Shown here: positions 1 to 8,438 of the stretch, in pieces
Layout of the letters: each line of letters starts with the position of its first letter
How positions within the stretch are numbered: the first letter of the stretch is position 1
Assembly: GCA_900473795.1 (NCBI GenBank)
Contig: UCMT01000001.1
Coordinates: 124,001-188,000, forward strand
Source: Hyphomicrobiales bacterium
Lineage (GTDB): Bacteria > Pseudomonadota > Alphaproteobacteria > Rhizobiales > Rhizobiaceae
Direction: 5' to 3'
DNA length: 64,000 nucleotides
Position numbers and translations under genes: made by a program
The notes under the pieces: generated by a model
Told to the model about the DNA's origin: nothing
What the model saw: only the letters and a program-made list of their open reading frames with translations
Database searches by the model: none

Positions 1-106
1 TGACGCGGTCGGCCAGCTCCCGATAGGTGATGGGCTCGCGGTCTGGGAAAAGCAGTGCCGGCGAATCGCCCCAATTTGCCAGCGCGGACGTAAAGAGCGG
101 TGCCAT
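1..106 (-). CDS. Acyl-CoA synthetase (AMP-binding), N-terminal fragment
   Basis: Reading leftward from the ATG at 104-106 gives about 35 residues beginning MAPLFTSALANWGDSPAL and continuing through LLFPDREPITYRELADRV. This is the typical first segment of acyl-CoA synthetases and other adenylate-forming ligases, where a 'D...ITYRELADRV' stretch opens the first subdomain. The gene runs off the left edge, so the catalytic motifs cannot be seen and the substrate is unknown. It is divergent from the ferric ABC operon, and the iron operator at 164-178 lies between the two. Confidence 0.75.
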   Translation of the reverse strand, partial: MAPLFTSALANWGDSPALLFPDREPITYRELADRV

Positions 107-163
107 GTAAGCAATCAGTATGGAAAGATTAAGGGAAGTCGGATTTGCTCCCTATGAAATGCA

Positions 164-178
164 TGAATGCTATTGTCA
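164..178 (+). promoter_or_regulatory. Candidate RirA iron-responsive operator (IRO)
   Basis: TGA at 164-166 and TCA at 176-178 are separated by exactly 9 bases, matching the rhizobial IRO consensus TGA-N9-TCA bound by RirA. It lies 76 bases before the probable GTG start of the ferric ABC ATPase. The same motif occurs at nearly the same distance upstream of the esterase (31448-31462) and the ECF sigma gene (32741-32755). The motif is short, so this single occurrence alone would be weak evidence. Confidence 0.5.
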
Positions 179-254
179 AGTTATCGGCGGGCGCATAGGT
201 GTTTTCGCAGCAACGATGACTTTTGGCGCGTGGGACCGAAAGACGGAGAAGAAT

Positions 255-1310
255 GTGATTCCGGCAGCAGAAGATCCGGCGCTCGAACTTCGCAATGTAA
301 GCCGCAGGTTTGGAAAGACCGCCGCTCTGGACGACGTATCGCTGACGATCGGCTCCGGCGAGATCATCTGTCTCGTTGGCCGTTCCGGCTGCGGAAAATC
401 GACATTGCTGAGAATGATCGCCGGTGTCGATACAATCGATGCGGGCTGCATTCTGCTGGACGGCGACGAAGTTTCGGGGCCATCGATCTTCGTGGAGCCG
501 GAGGACCGCAGGATCGGTTTCGTTTTCCAGGACTACGCTCTGTTCCCACATCTGACCGTCGAGCAGAACATCCTGTTCGGCCTCAGGGGTCGCCCGAGAA
601 ATACTGCGGTGCAGAGGGTCAACGAAATTCTCGGGCATATCGGCATAGAGCATCTGAAGGCCCGATATCCGCATATGCTGTCGGGTGGCGAACAGCAGCG
701 CGCCGCGCTCGCCCGCGCGCTCGCGCCCCGGCCGGATATCCTGCTGATGGACGAGCCGTTTTCCAACCTGGATCGCGGCCTGCGCGATCGGGTTCGTGAT
801 GAAACGCTTTCGCTTCTGCGAAGTATCGGGACGACGGTCATCATGGTCACACATGATCCGGAAGAAGCCCTTTCGGCAGGCGACCGCGTTGTCCTGATGC
901 GGGCCGGCCGGATCGTCCAGACCGGATCGGGCTACGACCTGCACGACCGGCCCGTGAATCCTTATGCCGCCGAGTTTTTCTGCGCCTTCAACAAGGTTCC
1001 GGGCGTCTACCGTGAGGGCTATGTCGAAACGGCGATCGGCCGGTTTGCCCACAGGCTGGATCTCGGCGAAGGCTGCCCCGCCACGCTCTATATCCGCCCG
1101 CAAGGAATTTCGGTGTCGAGCGCGGATGGGCAATTGCGCGGACAAGTGCAGAGCCGCGTTTTCCTTGGCGATGTGGAGCAGCTTGCCGTCAAGGTGGACG
1201 GCCTGGAGCAGCCGCTGCTGGTGAAAACGATGGAGCGTCTGGAAGCCGGGACGGACCTTGTCGGCCTGGTCGTCTCGCCGGAGAGTTGCCTGGCATTTGC
1301 CGCAGCCTGA
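255..1310 (+). CDS. Ferric iron ABC transporter, ATP-binding protein (FbpC/AfuC family)
   Basis: Cytoplasmic ATPase that powers import of ferric iron through the permease encoded downstream. Visible motifs are Walker A (GRSGCGKST), the Q-loop region (VFQDYALFPH), the signature LSGGEQQR, Walker B (ILLMDEPFSNLD) and the H-loop THDPEEAL. A C-terminal TOBE-like regulatory extension brings it to 351 residues, normal for FbpC. The open frame extends back to an ATG at 120. I chose GTG at 255 because a GGAG lies six bases before it and because the upstream part lacks family sequence and overlaps the putative iron operator. It begins an operon ATPase-binding protein-permease. The substrate is inferred from the neighbouring binding protein. 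Confidence 0.85.
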   Translation: MIPAAEDPALELRNVSRRFGKTAALDDVSLTIGSGEIICLVGRSGCGKSTLLRMIAGVDTIDAGCILLDGDEVSGPSIFVEPEDRRIGFVFQDYALFPHLTVEQNILFGLRGRPRNTAVQRVNEILGHIGIEHLKARYPHMLSGGEQQRAALARALAPRPDILLMDEPFSNLDRGLRDRVRDETLSLLRSIGTTVIMVTHDPEEALSAGDRVVLMRAGRIVQTGSGYDLHDRPVNPYAAEFFCAFNKVPGVYREGYVETAIGRFAHRLDLGEGCPATLYIRPQGISVSSADGQLRGQVQSRVFLGDVEQLAVKVDGLEQPLLVKTMERLEAGTDLVGLVVSPESCLAFAAA

Positions 1311-1406
1311 GGGCCGAGGAGCCTTTACGGTAAACTGCTCTTGCTAAACTTGACCTTGCGCCTCCATTAATGCTCGACAGCACGGCGCAGTTCATCTGGA
1401 GGATAA

Positions 1407-2429
1407 ATGACCATGTCGATCATCGCGAAATCCGCACTGCTTTCGGCGAGCTTGCTGCTCGGCGCGAGCGCTGTGTCGGCGGCGGAACTCAATATCTACA
1501 CCACGCGTGAGCCGGGTCTGGTCCAGCCGCTCTTGGATGCCTTCACGGCTGCCACTGGCACCAAGGTCAACACGGTCTTTCTCAAGGATGGGCTCGTCGA
1601 GCGCGTCGCGGCCGAAGGCGAAAGCTCGCCGGCCGATATCCTGATGACCGTGGATGCCGGCAATCTCGTCGATCTCGTCGAAAAGGGCGTCACCCAACCG
1701 GTCGAGTCCGCTGTTTTGACGCAGTCTATCCCGGAGCAGTTGCGCGATGCGAAAAACAACTGGTTCGCACTCTCCATGCGTGCCCGCGTCGTCTATGCGC
1801 AGAAGGACCTCGATCTCGCAGCCCTCAACTACGAGGATCTGGCCGATCCGAAATGGAAGGGCAAGATCTGCATTCGCTCCGGCCAGCATCCGTATAACAC
1901 CGCGCTCTTTGCCGATTACATCGCCCATCACGGCGCTGAAGCGACGGAGACATGGCTCTCCGGCGTCAAGGACAACCTGGCCCGCAAGGCAGCCGGCGGC
2001 GACCGCGACGGCGCCAAGGATATCGCCGGCGGGATTTGCGATATCGCCATTGCCAATTCCTATTATGTCGGCCTGATGCGCTCGGGCAAAGGCGGCGAGG
2101 AGCAGGCGGCCTGGGGCAACGCCATCAAGGTCATCCTGCCGACCTTCAAGGACGGCGGAACGCAGGTCAACGTCAGTGGCGCTGCGGTCGCAAAACATGC
2201 GCCAAACAAGGCTGAAGCCGTAAAGCTCTTGGAGTACCTCGTGTCCGACGAAGCCCAGAAGATCTATGCGGAAGCGAATTTCGAATATCCGGTGAAACCG
2301 GGTGCCGCGACAGACCCGATCATCGCATCCTTCGGTGAACTGAAGATCGATCCGAAACCTTTGACGGAAATCGTCAGCCATCGTAAGCAGGCAAGCGAAC
2401 TGGTCGACAAGGTCGGCTTCGACAACTAA
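1407..2429 (+). CDS. Ferric iron ABC transporter, periplasmic binding protein (FbpA/AfuA type)
   Basis: Periplasmic ferric-iron binding protein of about 340 residues with a clear signal peptide (hydrophobic residues 5-25, cleavage near SAVSA-AELNIYTTRE). The mature N-terminus with 'ELNIYTTRE' is typical of the FbpA family. Tandem tyrosines Y219-Y220 in 'IANSYYVG' match the pair of Tyr ligands that hold Fe(III) in this family, so iron is a better substrate guess here than for the AfuA-like proteins at 14009-16216. Start ATG 1407 has GGAGG four bases upstream; ATG 1413 is an alternative. A strong hairpin follows the stop, before the permease gene. Confidence 0.88.
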   Translation: MTMSIIAKSALLSASLLLGASAVSAAELNIYTTREPGLVQPLLDAFTAATGTKVNTVFLKDGLVERVAAEGESSPADILMTVDAGNLVDLVEKGVTQPVESAVLTQSIPEQLRDAKNNWFALSMRARVVYAQKDLDLAALNYEDLADPKWKGKICIRSGQHPYNTALFADYIAHHGAEATETWLSGVKDNLARKAAGGDRDGAKDIAGGICDIAIANSYYVGLMRSGKGGEEQAAWGNAIKVILPTFKDGGTQVNVSGAAVAKHAPNKAEAVKLLEYLVSDEAQKIYAEANFEYPVKPGAATDPIIASFGELKIDPKPLTEIVSHRKQASELVDKVGFDN

Positions 2430-2435
2430 AAACAA

Positions 2436-2466
2436 GAAGGCGCCCGCGGTACGTGCGGGCGCCTTC
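2436..2466. terminator. Hairpin between ferric binding protein and permease genes
   Basis: Perfect 12-bp stem: 2436-2447 (GAAGGCGCCCGC) pairs with 2455-2466 across a 7-base loop. It starts 7 bases after the binding-protein stop and lies just before the permease. On the + strand there is no T-tract, so it probably reduces or stabilises rather than ends transcription, which would favour the binding protein over the permease. Read on the - strand the stem is followed by TTGTTTTT, so it could terminate antisense transcripts. Confidence 0.6.
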
Positions 2467-2495
2467 TCGGTCGCCGATGAAATGGATTGCCCTTG

Positions 2496-4160
2496 ATGAC
2501 CAGCGCCGCACGAAGCCGGCACCGGCGCTCCACCGGATCGAGGTGGCTGGTCTGCACGGGGGTTGTCGCCTGTTTCGTCATGCTGCCGTTCCTGGCGCTG
2601 TTGCTGCAGGCGGTGCAGGGATCCACGGGACTGTGGTCGCATCTTGTCTCGACTGTCCTGCCTGTCGCGCTGATGGATACGATCATCCTTTTGTCCGGCG
2701 TCGGTCTGATCGCTGCCCTTATCGGAACGACGACGGCCTGGCTGGTCACGGCCTATACCTTTCCGGGCCGCCGGGTGCTCGAATGGGCGCTGCTTCTTCC
2801 GCTTGCGGTGCCAACCTATATCATCGCCTATGCCTATCTCGACATCCTGCATCCGATAGGGCCGGTGCAGGGGGCGGTGCGGTGGCTGCTCGGTTATTCC
2901 AGCCCGAGGGAGTTTCGCCTGCCGGATCTGCGCTCGATGACCGGCTGCATCGTGCTTCTTGGTTTTGTCCTCTATCCTTACGTCTACATTCCCGTGCGGG
3001 CGATGTTCCTGACGCAGTCCGCCAATCTGATCGAGGCTGCAAGAACGCTCGGCGTTTCCCGGCGTGCGATCTTCTGGCGCGTCGCCCTGCCGCTGGCGCG
3101 GCCTGCGGTTGCCGTCGGCGTCAGTCTCGCGCTGATGGAAACGCTCAACGATATCGGCGCTTCCGAGTTTCTCGGTGTCAGGACGCTGACTGTCTCAATC
3201 TACACCACCTGGGTCACCCGGTCCGATCTGCCGGGGGCTGCACAGATTGCCCTGGCATTGCTTGCGATGGTCGTGGCCCTGGTGGCGTGGGAAAGATGGG
3301 CCAGAGGAAAGCAGCGCTACGCGGCAAGCGCGCAGCGCAATCGCGCCTTCGAACCCCGCCGTGTTTCTTCGGCGACGGGTTTGCTGCTGTTCATCACAGG
3401 GCTTCTGCCGATCCTTGTCGGTTTTGCCGCGCCGTCGGCCTATCTCGTCGTCGAAGCCTGGAAAAGGGTGGAATTTGCCGGGTTTTCGTCGCGGTTCCTC
3501 TTTGAGGCCGCCAATACCATCGGCCTGGCAGCATCTGCGACCGTCATGACGGTTGTTTTCGGCCTGCTCGTTGCCTATGCCGGCCGCCTGCGTCCCGGCC
3601 CCACGACAACCTGGTTCCACCGGCTTTCGACGCTCGGCTATGCCGCCCCCGGCACGGTCGTCGCGATCGGCATCCTGATCGTGCTGGGAACGTTTGATCG
3701 GTTCGTCGATCGCACTGCGACCGCCTGGTTCGGCATCTCAACCGGGTTGCTGGCCATGGGATCGAGTGCGGCGCTGCTCTATGCCTATACGGTGCGATTT
3801 CTTGCCATTTCGGCTGGCGGCATAGAGGCAGGACTTTCACGTATCCCCATCTCGTTTGATCATGCCGCCCGCACCCTGGGCCAGTCGAAAGTGGGCACGT
3901 TCCGATATGTCCATCTACCGCTATCCAAGGCTGCGATCACCGCCGCCGGGCTGTTGGTCTTCGTGGACTGTGTCAAGGAGCTTCCCGCAACCCTGCTGCT
4001 GCGCCCATTGAACGTCGAGACCTTCGCGACACATCTCTACGGCGAGGCGGCGAGGGGGACCTATGAAGAGGCATCCATCGCCGCTCTCGCCATCGTCGCC
4101 ATTGGCATACTGCCTGTTATCCTGCTGTCGAGAATGGGCCGCGTCTCCACCCGGCACTAA
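2496..4160 (+). CDS. Ferric iron ABC transporter, fused permease (FbpB family)
   Basis: Inner-membrane permease of about 554 residues built from two consecutive BPD-type permease halves, the usual FbpB architecture with roughly twelve membrane segments. Each half carries an EAA-like loop that docks the ATPase: 'EAARTLGVSRRAIFWRVALPL' in the first half and 'HAARTLGQSKVGTFRYVHLPL' in the second. I place the start at ATG 2496; a TTG at 2487 in the same frame is possible, and neither has a convincing ribosome binding site. It is the last gene of the operon and abuts the convergent glutaredoxin-MauE gene, whose stop lies one base away. Confidence 0.85.
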   Translation: MTSAARSRHRRSTGSRWLVCTGVVACFVMLPFLALLLQAVQGSTGLWSHLVSTVLPVALMDTIILLSGVGLIAALIGTTTAWLVTAYTFPGRRVLEWALLLPLAVPTYIIAYAYLDILHPIGPVQGAVRWLLGYSSPREFRLPDLRSMTGCIVLLGFVLYPYVYIPVRAMFLTQSANLIEAARTLGVSRRAIFWRVALPLARPAVAVGVSLALMETLNDIGASEFLGVRTLTVSIYTTWVTRSDLPGAAQIALALLAMVVALVAWERWARGKQRYAASAQRNRAFEPRRVSSATGLLLFITGLLPILVGFAAPSAYLVVEAWKRVEFAGFSSRFLFEAANTIGLAASATVMTVVFGLLVAYAGRLRPGPTTTWFHRLSTLGYAAPGTVVAIGILIVLGTFDRFVDRTATAWFGISTGLLAMGSSAALLYAYTVRFLAISAGGIEAGLSRIPISFDHAARTLGQSKVGTFRYVHLPLSKAAITAAGLLVFVDCVKELPATLLLRPLNVETFATHLYGEAARGTYEEASIAALAIVAIGILPVILLSRMGRVSTRH

Positions 4161-4161
4161 T

Positions 4162-4956
4162 TTAAGTCGCGCCGATTGCCGGCATGACGTGTTCGGCGCC
4201 ATTGCCGGACAGGATTGCCGCCAGCATCCAGATCGCCATACCCACCATCATCAGGTTCTCCGTCAGGGAGACAAAGCCGAGCGGCACGTTGCTGTCGCCG
4301 CCGACGCAGGCGCATTTGAGTTCCCGCTTGTCGATATAGACCGCCTTGAACACCGAGATGGCGCCGATCGTGCCGATGAACAGCGCGACGGGAATCGAAA
4401 TCCAGTTGAGCGCGCCGGTAACCATCAGAATGCCCGCCCCGAGTTCCGCAAAGGGATAGATATAGCTGTAGCGGACCCAGCGCTTGGCCAGCAGGTCGTA
4501 GTTGAGGAACATCGTCGAGAAACCCTCGACGTTCTGCAGCTTCAATAGGGCGAGCACCGCCATGGTGAACGCGATGAACCACTCGGCCGCACGCACCGTG
4601 AAGACGTTGCCATAGGCGGCATAGCTTGCGGCGAGCGCCATAAGGGCCGTAACGGCAAAAACGGCGATGACGGGGCGATAGGTAACGGCCTTCGGGTCAC
4701 GGACAGCCTTGCCAAAATGGCGGCGCAGATCGTCATAGCCGCCGACGCGGGCGCCATTGATGAAGGTCTGCGGCGTGGTCTTGACATTGTGTTCGGCCTT
4801 GAATGCGTCAGTCTCCTCCCGCGTGGTCAGCCACCGGTCGTCCACTGTATAGCCTTCGCGCTCCAGGAGATCCTTAGCCTTCAGGCCATAAGGGCAAGTG
4901 TGTTTGTCCATGACCATCCGGTAGAGCGTGGCCTGTCTGGGTACGCGGTCAAGCAT
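4162..4956 (-). CDS. Glutaredoxin domain fused to MauE/DoxX-type redox membrane protein
   Basis: A 264-residue two-part protein. Residues 8-85 form a glutaredoxin domain with a CPYG redox motif (Cys21) and the cis-proline segment TPQTFING (about 61-68) that holds glutathione. Residues 95-262 form a four-helix membrane domain of the MauE/DoxX type with a possible second thiol pair, Cys215 and Cys217 in 'KCACVGG', near the membrane face. MauE-type proteins pass electrons to or from the periplasm, so a thiol relay is inferred, with unknown partner. Start 4956 was chosen because upstream codons run into the -10 element of the MerR-type promoter (4998-5029). It is divergent from the MerR gene and probably its target. 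Confidence 0.8.
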   Translation of the reverse strand: MLDRVPRQATLYRMVMDKHTCPYGLKAKDLLEREGYTVDDRWLTTREETDAFKAEHNVKTTPQTFINGARVGGYDDLRRHFGKAVRDPKAVTYRPVIAVFAVTALMALAASYAAYGNVFTVRAAEWFIAFTMAVLALLKLQNVEGFSTMFLNYDLLAKRWVRYSYIYPFAELGAGILMVTGALNWISIPVALFIGTIGAISVFKAVYIDKRELKCACVGGDSNVPLGFVSLTENLMMVGMAIWMLAAILSGNGAEHVMPAIGAT

Positions 4957-4997
4957 GATGCAATCTTTCGTTTCGTTTGGTTTGATCGATTGCCGGG

Positions 4998-5029
4998 AGT
5001 ATAAGGTCCGTACCATGGTACGGAGTCAA
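4998..5029 (-). promoter_or_regulatory. MerR-type promoter/operator with 20-bp spacer
   Basis: On the - strand a -35 TTGACT (5024-5029) and a -10 TATACT (4998-5003) are separated by 20 bp instead of the usual 17, the overlong spacer recognised by MerR activators. The spacer contains the perfect 16-bp palindrome CCGTACCATGGTACGG (5008-5023), which closely resembles the mer operator core. It points toward the glutaredoxin-MauE gene starting at 4956, and the regulator begins just beyond it on the other strand. Confidence 0.8.
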
Positions 5030-5041
5030 GCGATGGGAAAC

Positions 5042-5440
5042 ATGACAATTGCGGGGCTCGCCCGCGAAGGCGGCGTCGGCGTCGAGACGGTCCGCTACTA
5101 CCAGCGGCGGGGGCTGATCGATACACCGAAACGGACAGGTGGTGCGGGTCTCGTCGGCGGTGTTCGGCGTTATGGGGAAGAGGAGATCCGCCGCCTCCGC
5201 TTCATTCGCTCAGCCCAATCGGCCGGTTTCACGCTCGAGGAGATCGGTGAATTGCTGCAACTGGATGCCGGTGAAGACCGGCAACGCGCCCGCACCCTTG
5301 CCGCCGAGCGCATCGCGGCCCTTGACGCCAAAATCGCCGAACTGCAGGCGGCGCGCGACTCATTGCGCCGGCTCGCCCATGCCTGCGGTTCCACCTCAAG
5401 CGGCCCGTGCCCCATCATCACCGCCTTCGATCGGGAATGA
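5042..5440 (+). CDS. MerR-family transcriptional regulator
   Basis: A 132-residue regulator with an N-terminal winged helix (MTIAGLAREGGVGVETVRYY, then QRRGLI), a long dimerisation helix (about 78-112) and a C-terminal effector loop with Cys115 and Cys123 (CX7C, 'ACGSTSSGPCPII'). This aligns with the mercury sensor MerR, but the first of its three mercury-binding cysteines (C82 in Tn501 MerR) is replaced by Arg80. The effector is therefore uncertain: another thiophilic metal or a redox signal. I chose ATG 5042, where family homology starts and which has GGGA just upstream; ATG 5033 is in frame. It presumably binds 5008-5023 and controls the divergent glutaredoxin-MauE gene. Confidence 0.85.
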   Translation: MTIAGLAREGGVGVETVRYYQRRGLIDTPKRTGGAGLVGGVRRYGEEEIRRLRFIRSAQSAGFTLEEIGELLQLDAGEDRQRARTLAAERIAALDAKIAELQAARDSLRRLAHACGSTSSGPCPIITAFDRE

Positions 5441-5704
5441 TCGGCTGAGGTCAGTCGACGAAAGGCATTGTCGCAATTCTGTTGTTGCAGGGCGAGGTTC
5501 CAAAACTCGACCAAGCCCCGGTGTCGAGATCTACAGGCAACGCGATCTAAGGGAGCAAGAGTTTGGGACTTGAATGACCTGAAGATCAAGCCGCCCGCCC
5601 TGCCTGTCGCGGGAAAGCCGATATCGTCTCCGACGTGCTCGAGCGCGTCCTTGCTGAGGGATGGCAGGCACCTGAACGCGATTGAATTGCACGATCCGAT
5701 CGGC

Positions 5705-6574
5705 TTAGCCCGCGTCTCCAGAGATCTCGAGGACGTGCTCACGCCCTTCGACGGCAACCGGTTCTGCCACAGCCTCGACATTCCCTTCAGTCGGCAAGAT
5801 TGACCAGCGCAGCAGCGCGTCGCCACCCGATGCGGTCAGTCCGTAAATGCCGCGGTCGAGACGCTCGAACCATCCATAGACATTGCCCCGCAAAATGTTG
5901 GCTGCCGTCGGCACAACGGACTTCAGGTCCCTTGGGCGCAGCGGCCCATCGCGCAGGGCAGCCGCGCAGGCAAGCGCTTGCTGGCGATAGGCGGTCATAA
6001 TCGGCGCTCTGGTACTTCCCCCGACGGCAGGATCGCCCTTCCGGCGCTTGTGCTCGTCCACGAGGCGCGAGCGTTTGCGAAGATTCTTGCGCGGCATCAG
6101 CGCAATCGGGCTGACGATGACATCGACTGTGCCATTATCGGCGACGCCAAGCATGCCGAAGCCCAGTCGGCGGCAGAGGTCGCGGTAGCGGCGGTCGCTC
6201 TCACGGCCCTTTCCCCTGGCCGACACTCGGGCTGCAATCCACACTTCGTCGCTTGCCGATGCCCTGTCGACAGCCTGCAGGATGAGTTCGAGGTTGAAGC
6301 TGAGCTTCAGTTCACAAATGACGACGACCGGCGGTTCGTCGACGCTAAGCCCCACGACGTCGCAGCCGGCGATTTCGCCCTTGACGCTGTAGCCGGCGGA
6401 CTCAAGGAAGCACTTGATCGGCAGATAGAGCGTGGTCTCCAAATCATGTCCTCGATTGTTCGGCGCCACGGTCTTGGCGCGTTTCGCGGAGGAGATCAAC
6501 AAAAGCGTGCAATTTTTGTCTGCGGATGCCGCTGCTCGGGTGGCCGATAGGGTCACATCTAACCGGAAGAGCAA
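5705..6574 (-). CDS. DUF2161-family PD-(D/E)XK-like protein
   Basis: About 289 residues. The central part reads like the DUF2161 family (predicted PD-(D/E)XK nuclease/phosphodiesterase fold): 'LYLPIKCFLESAGYSVKGEI' then D in 'AGCDVV' and an ExK in 'VICELKLSF', the pattern of the metal-binding active site. The C-terminal third ('GPLRPRDLKSVVPTAANILRGNVYGWF') looks like a winged-helix segment. No direct function is known to me. The frame opens with a TTG at 6574. Family proteins usually begin closer to 'ETTLYLPIK', so the true start may be up to 40 residues later. The neighbours give no pathway clue. Confidence 0.7.
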   Translation of the reverse strand: MLFRLDVTLSATRAAASADKNCTLLLISSAKRAKTVAPNNRGHDLETTLYLPIKCFLESAGYSVKGEIAGCDVVGLSVDEPPVVVICELKLSFNLELILQAVDRASASDEVWIAARVSARGKGRESDRRYRDLCRRLGFGMLGVADNGTVDVIVSPIALMPRKNLRKRSRLVDEHKRRKGDPAVGGSTRAPIMTAYRQQALACAAALRDGPLRPRDLKSVVPTAANILRGNVYGWFERLDRGIYGLTASGGDALLRWSILPTEGNVEAVAEPVAVEGREHVLEISGDAG

Positions 6575-6621
6575 GCATCCCTATGCAATGTGCGTGGCGG
6601 CCGTTGGCGGGCGCGATCCGT

Positions 6622-7125
6622 TCATCCGTCGATGTGCCATACTTCGGTCAGAATACCCGGATTGCCTTCGATCGGGTCAGCCAGGGGCAAAGGTACCGCG
6701 CGGATGGTCTGCAAATCCGTCGGGCCGGCTGCCTCCGTCTTGATATCCGCCGTCTGGTTCGGCGGGTAAGCGCCGACGACCAGAAAGTCCGGACCGGCGC
6801 TGATCCGGCAATGTCCCGTTCCCGCAGGCAGGACGATGCAGTCGCCTGCCGATACGTCGATTTGGCGACCACAGGTCCCACCGATCAACAGCCGGGCCTC
6901 GCCGCGTGCGATGCCGAGCACCTCATGGGCGCCGGTGTGGTAATGCTGGTAGGAAAAAACGCCGTTGCGCCAGCAATCCTCCCAACCGTTTTCAGCAAAG
7001 CGCTTTTCGAATGCCGTAGCGAGATCGGCCTCGTCTGCAATGGCCTGATGGTAAAGCAAAACGGGTAATTCGGGATTGTTCGGCACCCAGTTGCTTGCCT
7101 CGAACAGAATGGCTTCGACGCGCAT
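6622..7125 (-). CDS. Cupin-domain protein (YjlB-like)
   Basis: A 167-residue single-domain cupin. Motif 1 appears as 'QHYHTGAHEVLGIARG' (metal-binding His, His and Glu) and motif 2 as 'PAGTGHCRI' with the last His. The length and the opening 'NNPELPVLLYHQA' match the YjlB-like subfamily, whose function is not established. ATG 7125 has AAGGA eight bases upstream. It follows the GreA/GreB-type gene by 17 bases on the same strand, so the two are probably co-transcribed. Confidence 0.75.
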   Translation of the reverse strand: MRVEAILFEASNWVPNNPELPVLLYHQAIADEADLATAFEKRFAENGWEDCWRNGVFSYQHYHTGAHEVLGIARGEARLLIGGTCGRQIDVSAGDCIVLPAGTGHCRISAGPDFLVVGAYPPNQTADIKTEAAGPTDLQTIRAVPLPLADPIEGNPGILTEVWHIDG

Positions 7126-7142
7126 GTCGTATCCTTCGGGTC

Positions 7143-7619
7143 CTATTCCGCAGCACCTTTTACCGACAGGACGAGGATTTCTTCCGCGCGTCCGCCCGCT
7201 TCGAACTCGACGACATCACCAGGGTGCGCGCCTTCCAGCGCCCGCGCCAGAGGCGACGTCCAGGCGATCGTCCCAACCGCCGGATCGGCCTCATCCTCGC
7301 CGACGATGTGGAGGTGTTTGGCTTCACCGCCGCGTTTGATCGCAACATGGGTTCCAAATGTGACGGTGGTGGGAGCTTCCGGTGGTTCGACGATTTCCAT
7401 TCTGGCATGACGCGCATGCCAGTATCGAAGTTCACGCCTGAGCGTGGCCAGTGCATCGCTATCACCAGATGCCTCGATCTGACGGTCCAGCGTTTCCATC
7501 GCCTGCTCGATTTGGCGCGCTCCGTTCGGCGTGACGAGATTGCGGGCCGAACTGATCGCTCGCTCCAGAATAGGCGGGGGAGGGGCGTCGTCGACCTCCC
7601 GGGTAAATGCTCGGCTCAT
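7143..7619 (-). CDS. GreA/GreB-family transcription elongation factor
   Basis: A 158-residue protein with the Gre layout: an N-terminal coiled-coil region (about 27-75, 'NLVTPNGARQIEQAMETL') that in the family inserts into the RNA polymerase secondary channel, and a C-terminal FKBP-like domain (about 82-155, 'VTFGTHVAIKRGGEAKHLHIVGEDEADP'). The segment 'ISWTSPLARALEG' of GreA appears here as 'IAWTSPLARALEG'. It lacks the exact length of canonical GreA and is probably an accessory paralogue. Start ATG 7619 has GGGAGGAG nine bases upstream, one of the best ribosome binding sites in the window. Confidence 0.8.
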   Translation of the reverse strand: MSRAFTREVDDAPPPPILERAISSARNLVTPNGARQIEQAMETLDRQIEASGDSDALATLRRELRYWHARHARMEIVEPPEAPTTVTFGTHVAIKRGGEAKHLHIVGEDEADPAVGTIAWTSPLARALEGAHPGDVVEFEAGGRAEEILVLSVKGAAE

Positions 7620-7715
7620 GATTTTTCTCCTCCCATAGGAACGTATATAATGCGCTGGAGTTCACTTGGGAGGTTGGAAAAGACGATCTGCCAAAAATTC
7701 CGGGCGCGGACAGTC

Positions 7716-8180
7716 TCAGCCGTCCAATGGTCGCCCTTGTGCTGGTTGTATCCTCGTTTTCAGCTTGGTGCGCCGATCCCGGATGATGTGATCGACTTTC
7801 CCGGCAAGCGCGTGATCCGGCTCGCTGTCGGCCGCTTCTCTCAGCAGCAGCGTCAACCGCTTCAGTTCCGTCTCATCGAGATGTTCGATGCCCATGAAGC
7901 GGTTTTCCGCGTCGCTGGTAAGGATCAATTCGTCGAGTTTTGCCTGAACCGCTCTGCCGTCCCGGTTCTGCGAATTCTGGAGCACGAAGACCATCAGAAA
8001 GGTGATGATCGTCGTTCCCGTGTTGACAACAAGTTGCCACGTCTCTGAAAAGCCGAAAAAGGGACCGGTTGCGGCCCAGACGACGATACCGGCGACGGCA
8101 ATGACAAACGTTGCCGGCTTGCCGGTCAATTCTGCAACGCTCCCGGAAAATCTGGAAAAGAAGCTGGGGTTTTGGGACAT
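7716..8180 (-). CDS. Low-affinity iron permease family protein
   Basis: A 154-residue membrane protein. Two hydrophobic segments (about 24-42 and 50-68) are followed by a soluble tail with 'NRFMGIEHLDETELKRL'. This is the small family annotated as low-affinity iron permease (yeast Fet4-like); a transport role in bacteria is not proven. ATG 8180 was chosen for its GGGAGGAG ribosome binding site. The longer frame from 8198 adds only six residues and would include that site. No iron operator was seen upstream. Confidence 0.75.
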   Translation of the reverse strand: MSQNPSFFSRFSGSVAELTGKPATFVIAVAGIVVWAATGPFFGFSETWQLVVNTGTTIITFLMVFVLQNSQNRDGRAVQAKLDELILTSDAENRFMGIEHLDETELKRLTLLLREAADSEPDHALAGKVDHIIRDRRTKLKTRIQPAQGRPLDG

Positions 8181-8438
8181 GGAACTCCTCCCTGGCAAAT
8201 AGGCATGTCAGAAATTCCCCGACGCGGCGGAAGTTCCGGTCGTGCCTCCCATTTCTCAAATAGATTCTGGAGCGTGGCGTGAGCGGTTTCATACGTGCTG
8301 CGCCGTCCGCGACCCCCCGGCGGCCGATGATTGTCATCGCCGGGTGCTCGGTCGGTCCCGATTTCGCGAGATGTCAGTGACGCCTTTCTAGTATTCCGCG
8401 GGCAGAAATGTTGGGTCGGTGATCTGCCTATTCGATTT

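Noticed and set aside
129..1145. Long open frame on the - strand opposite the ferric ABC ATPase
   Set aside because: Shadow of the real + strand gene, which carries all ABC ATPase motifs; the antisense product has no family features.
1392..2852. 486-codon - strand frame opposite the binding protein and permease
   Set aside because: High-GC shadow; low-complexity Arg/Gln/Asp-rich product, and the + strand genes have signal peptide and membrane motifs.
5042..5440. Bona fide mercury-sensing MerR
   Set aside because: Operator is mer-like, but the first of three mercury-binding cysteines is missing and no mer transport or reductase genes are adjacent.
5580..5690. Short + strand stretch reading ADIVSDVLERVLAEGWQAPER
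   Set aside because: Looks protein-like but is closed by stops on both sides within about 35 codons and matches no family; may be chance or a tiny relic.
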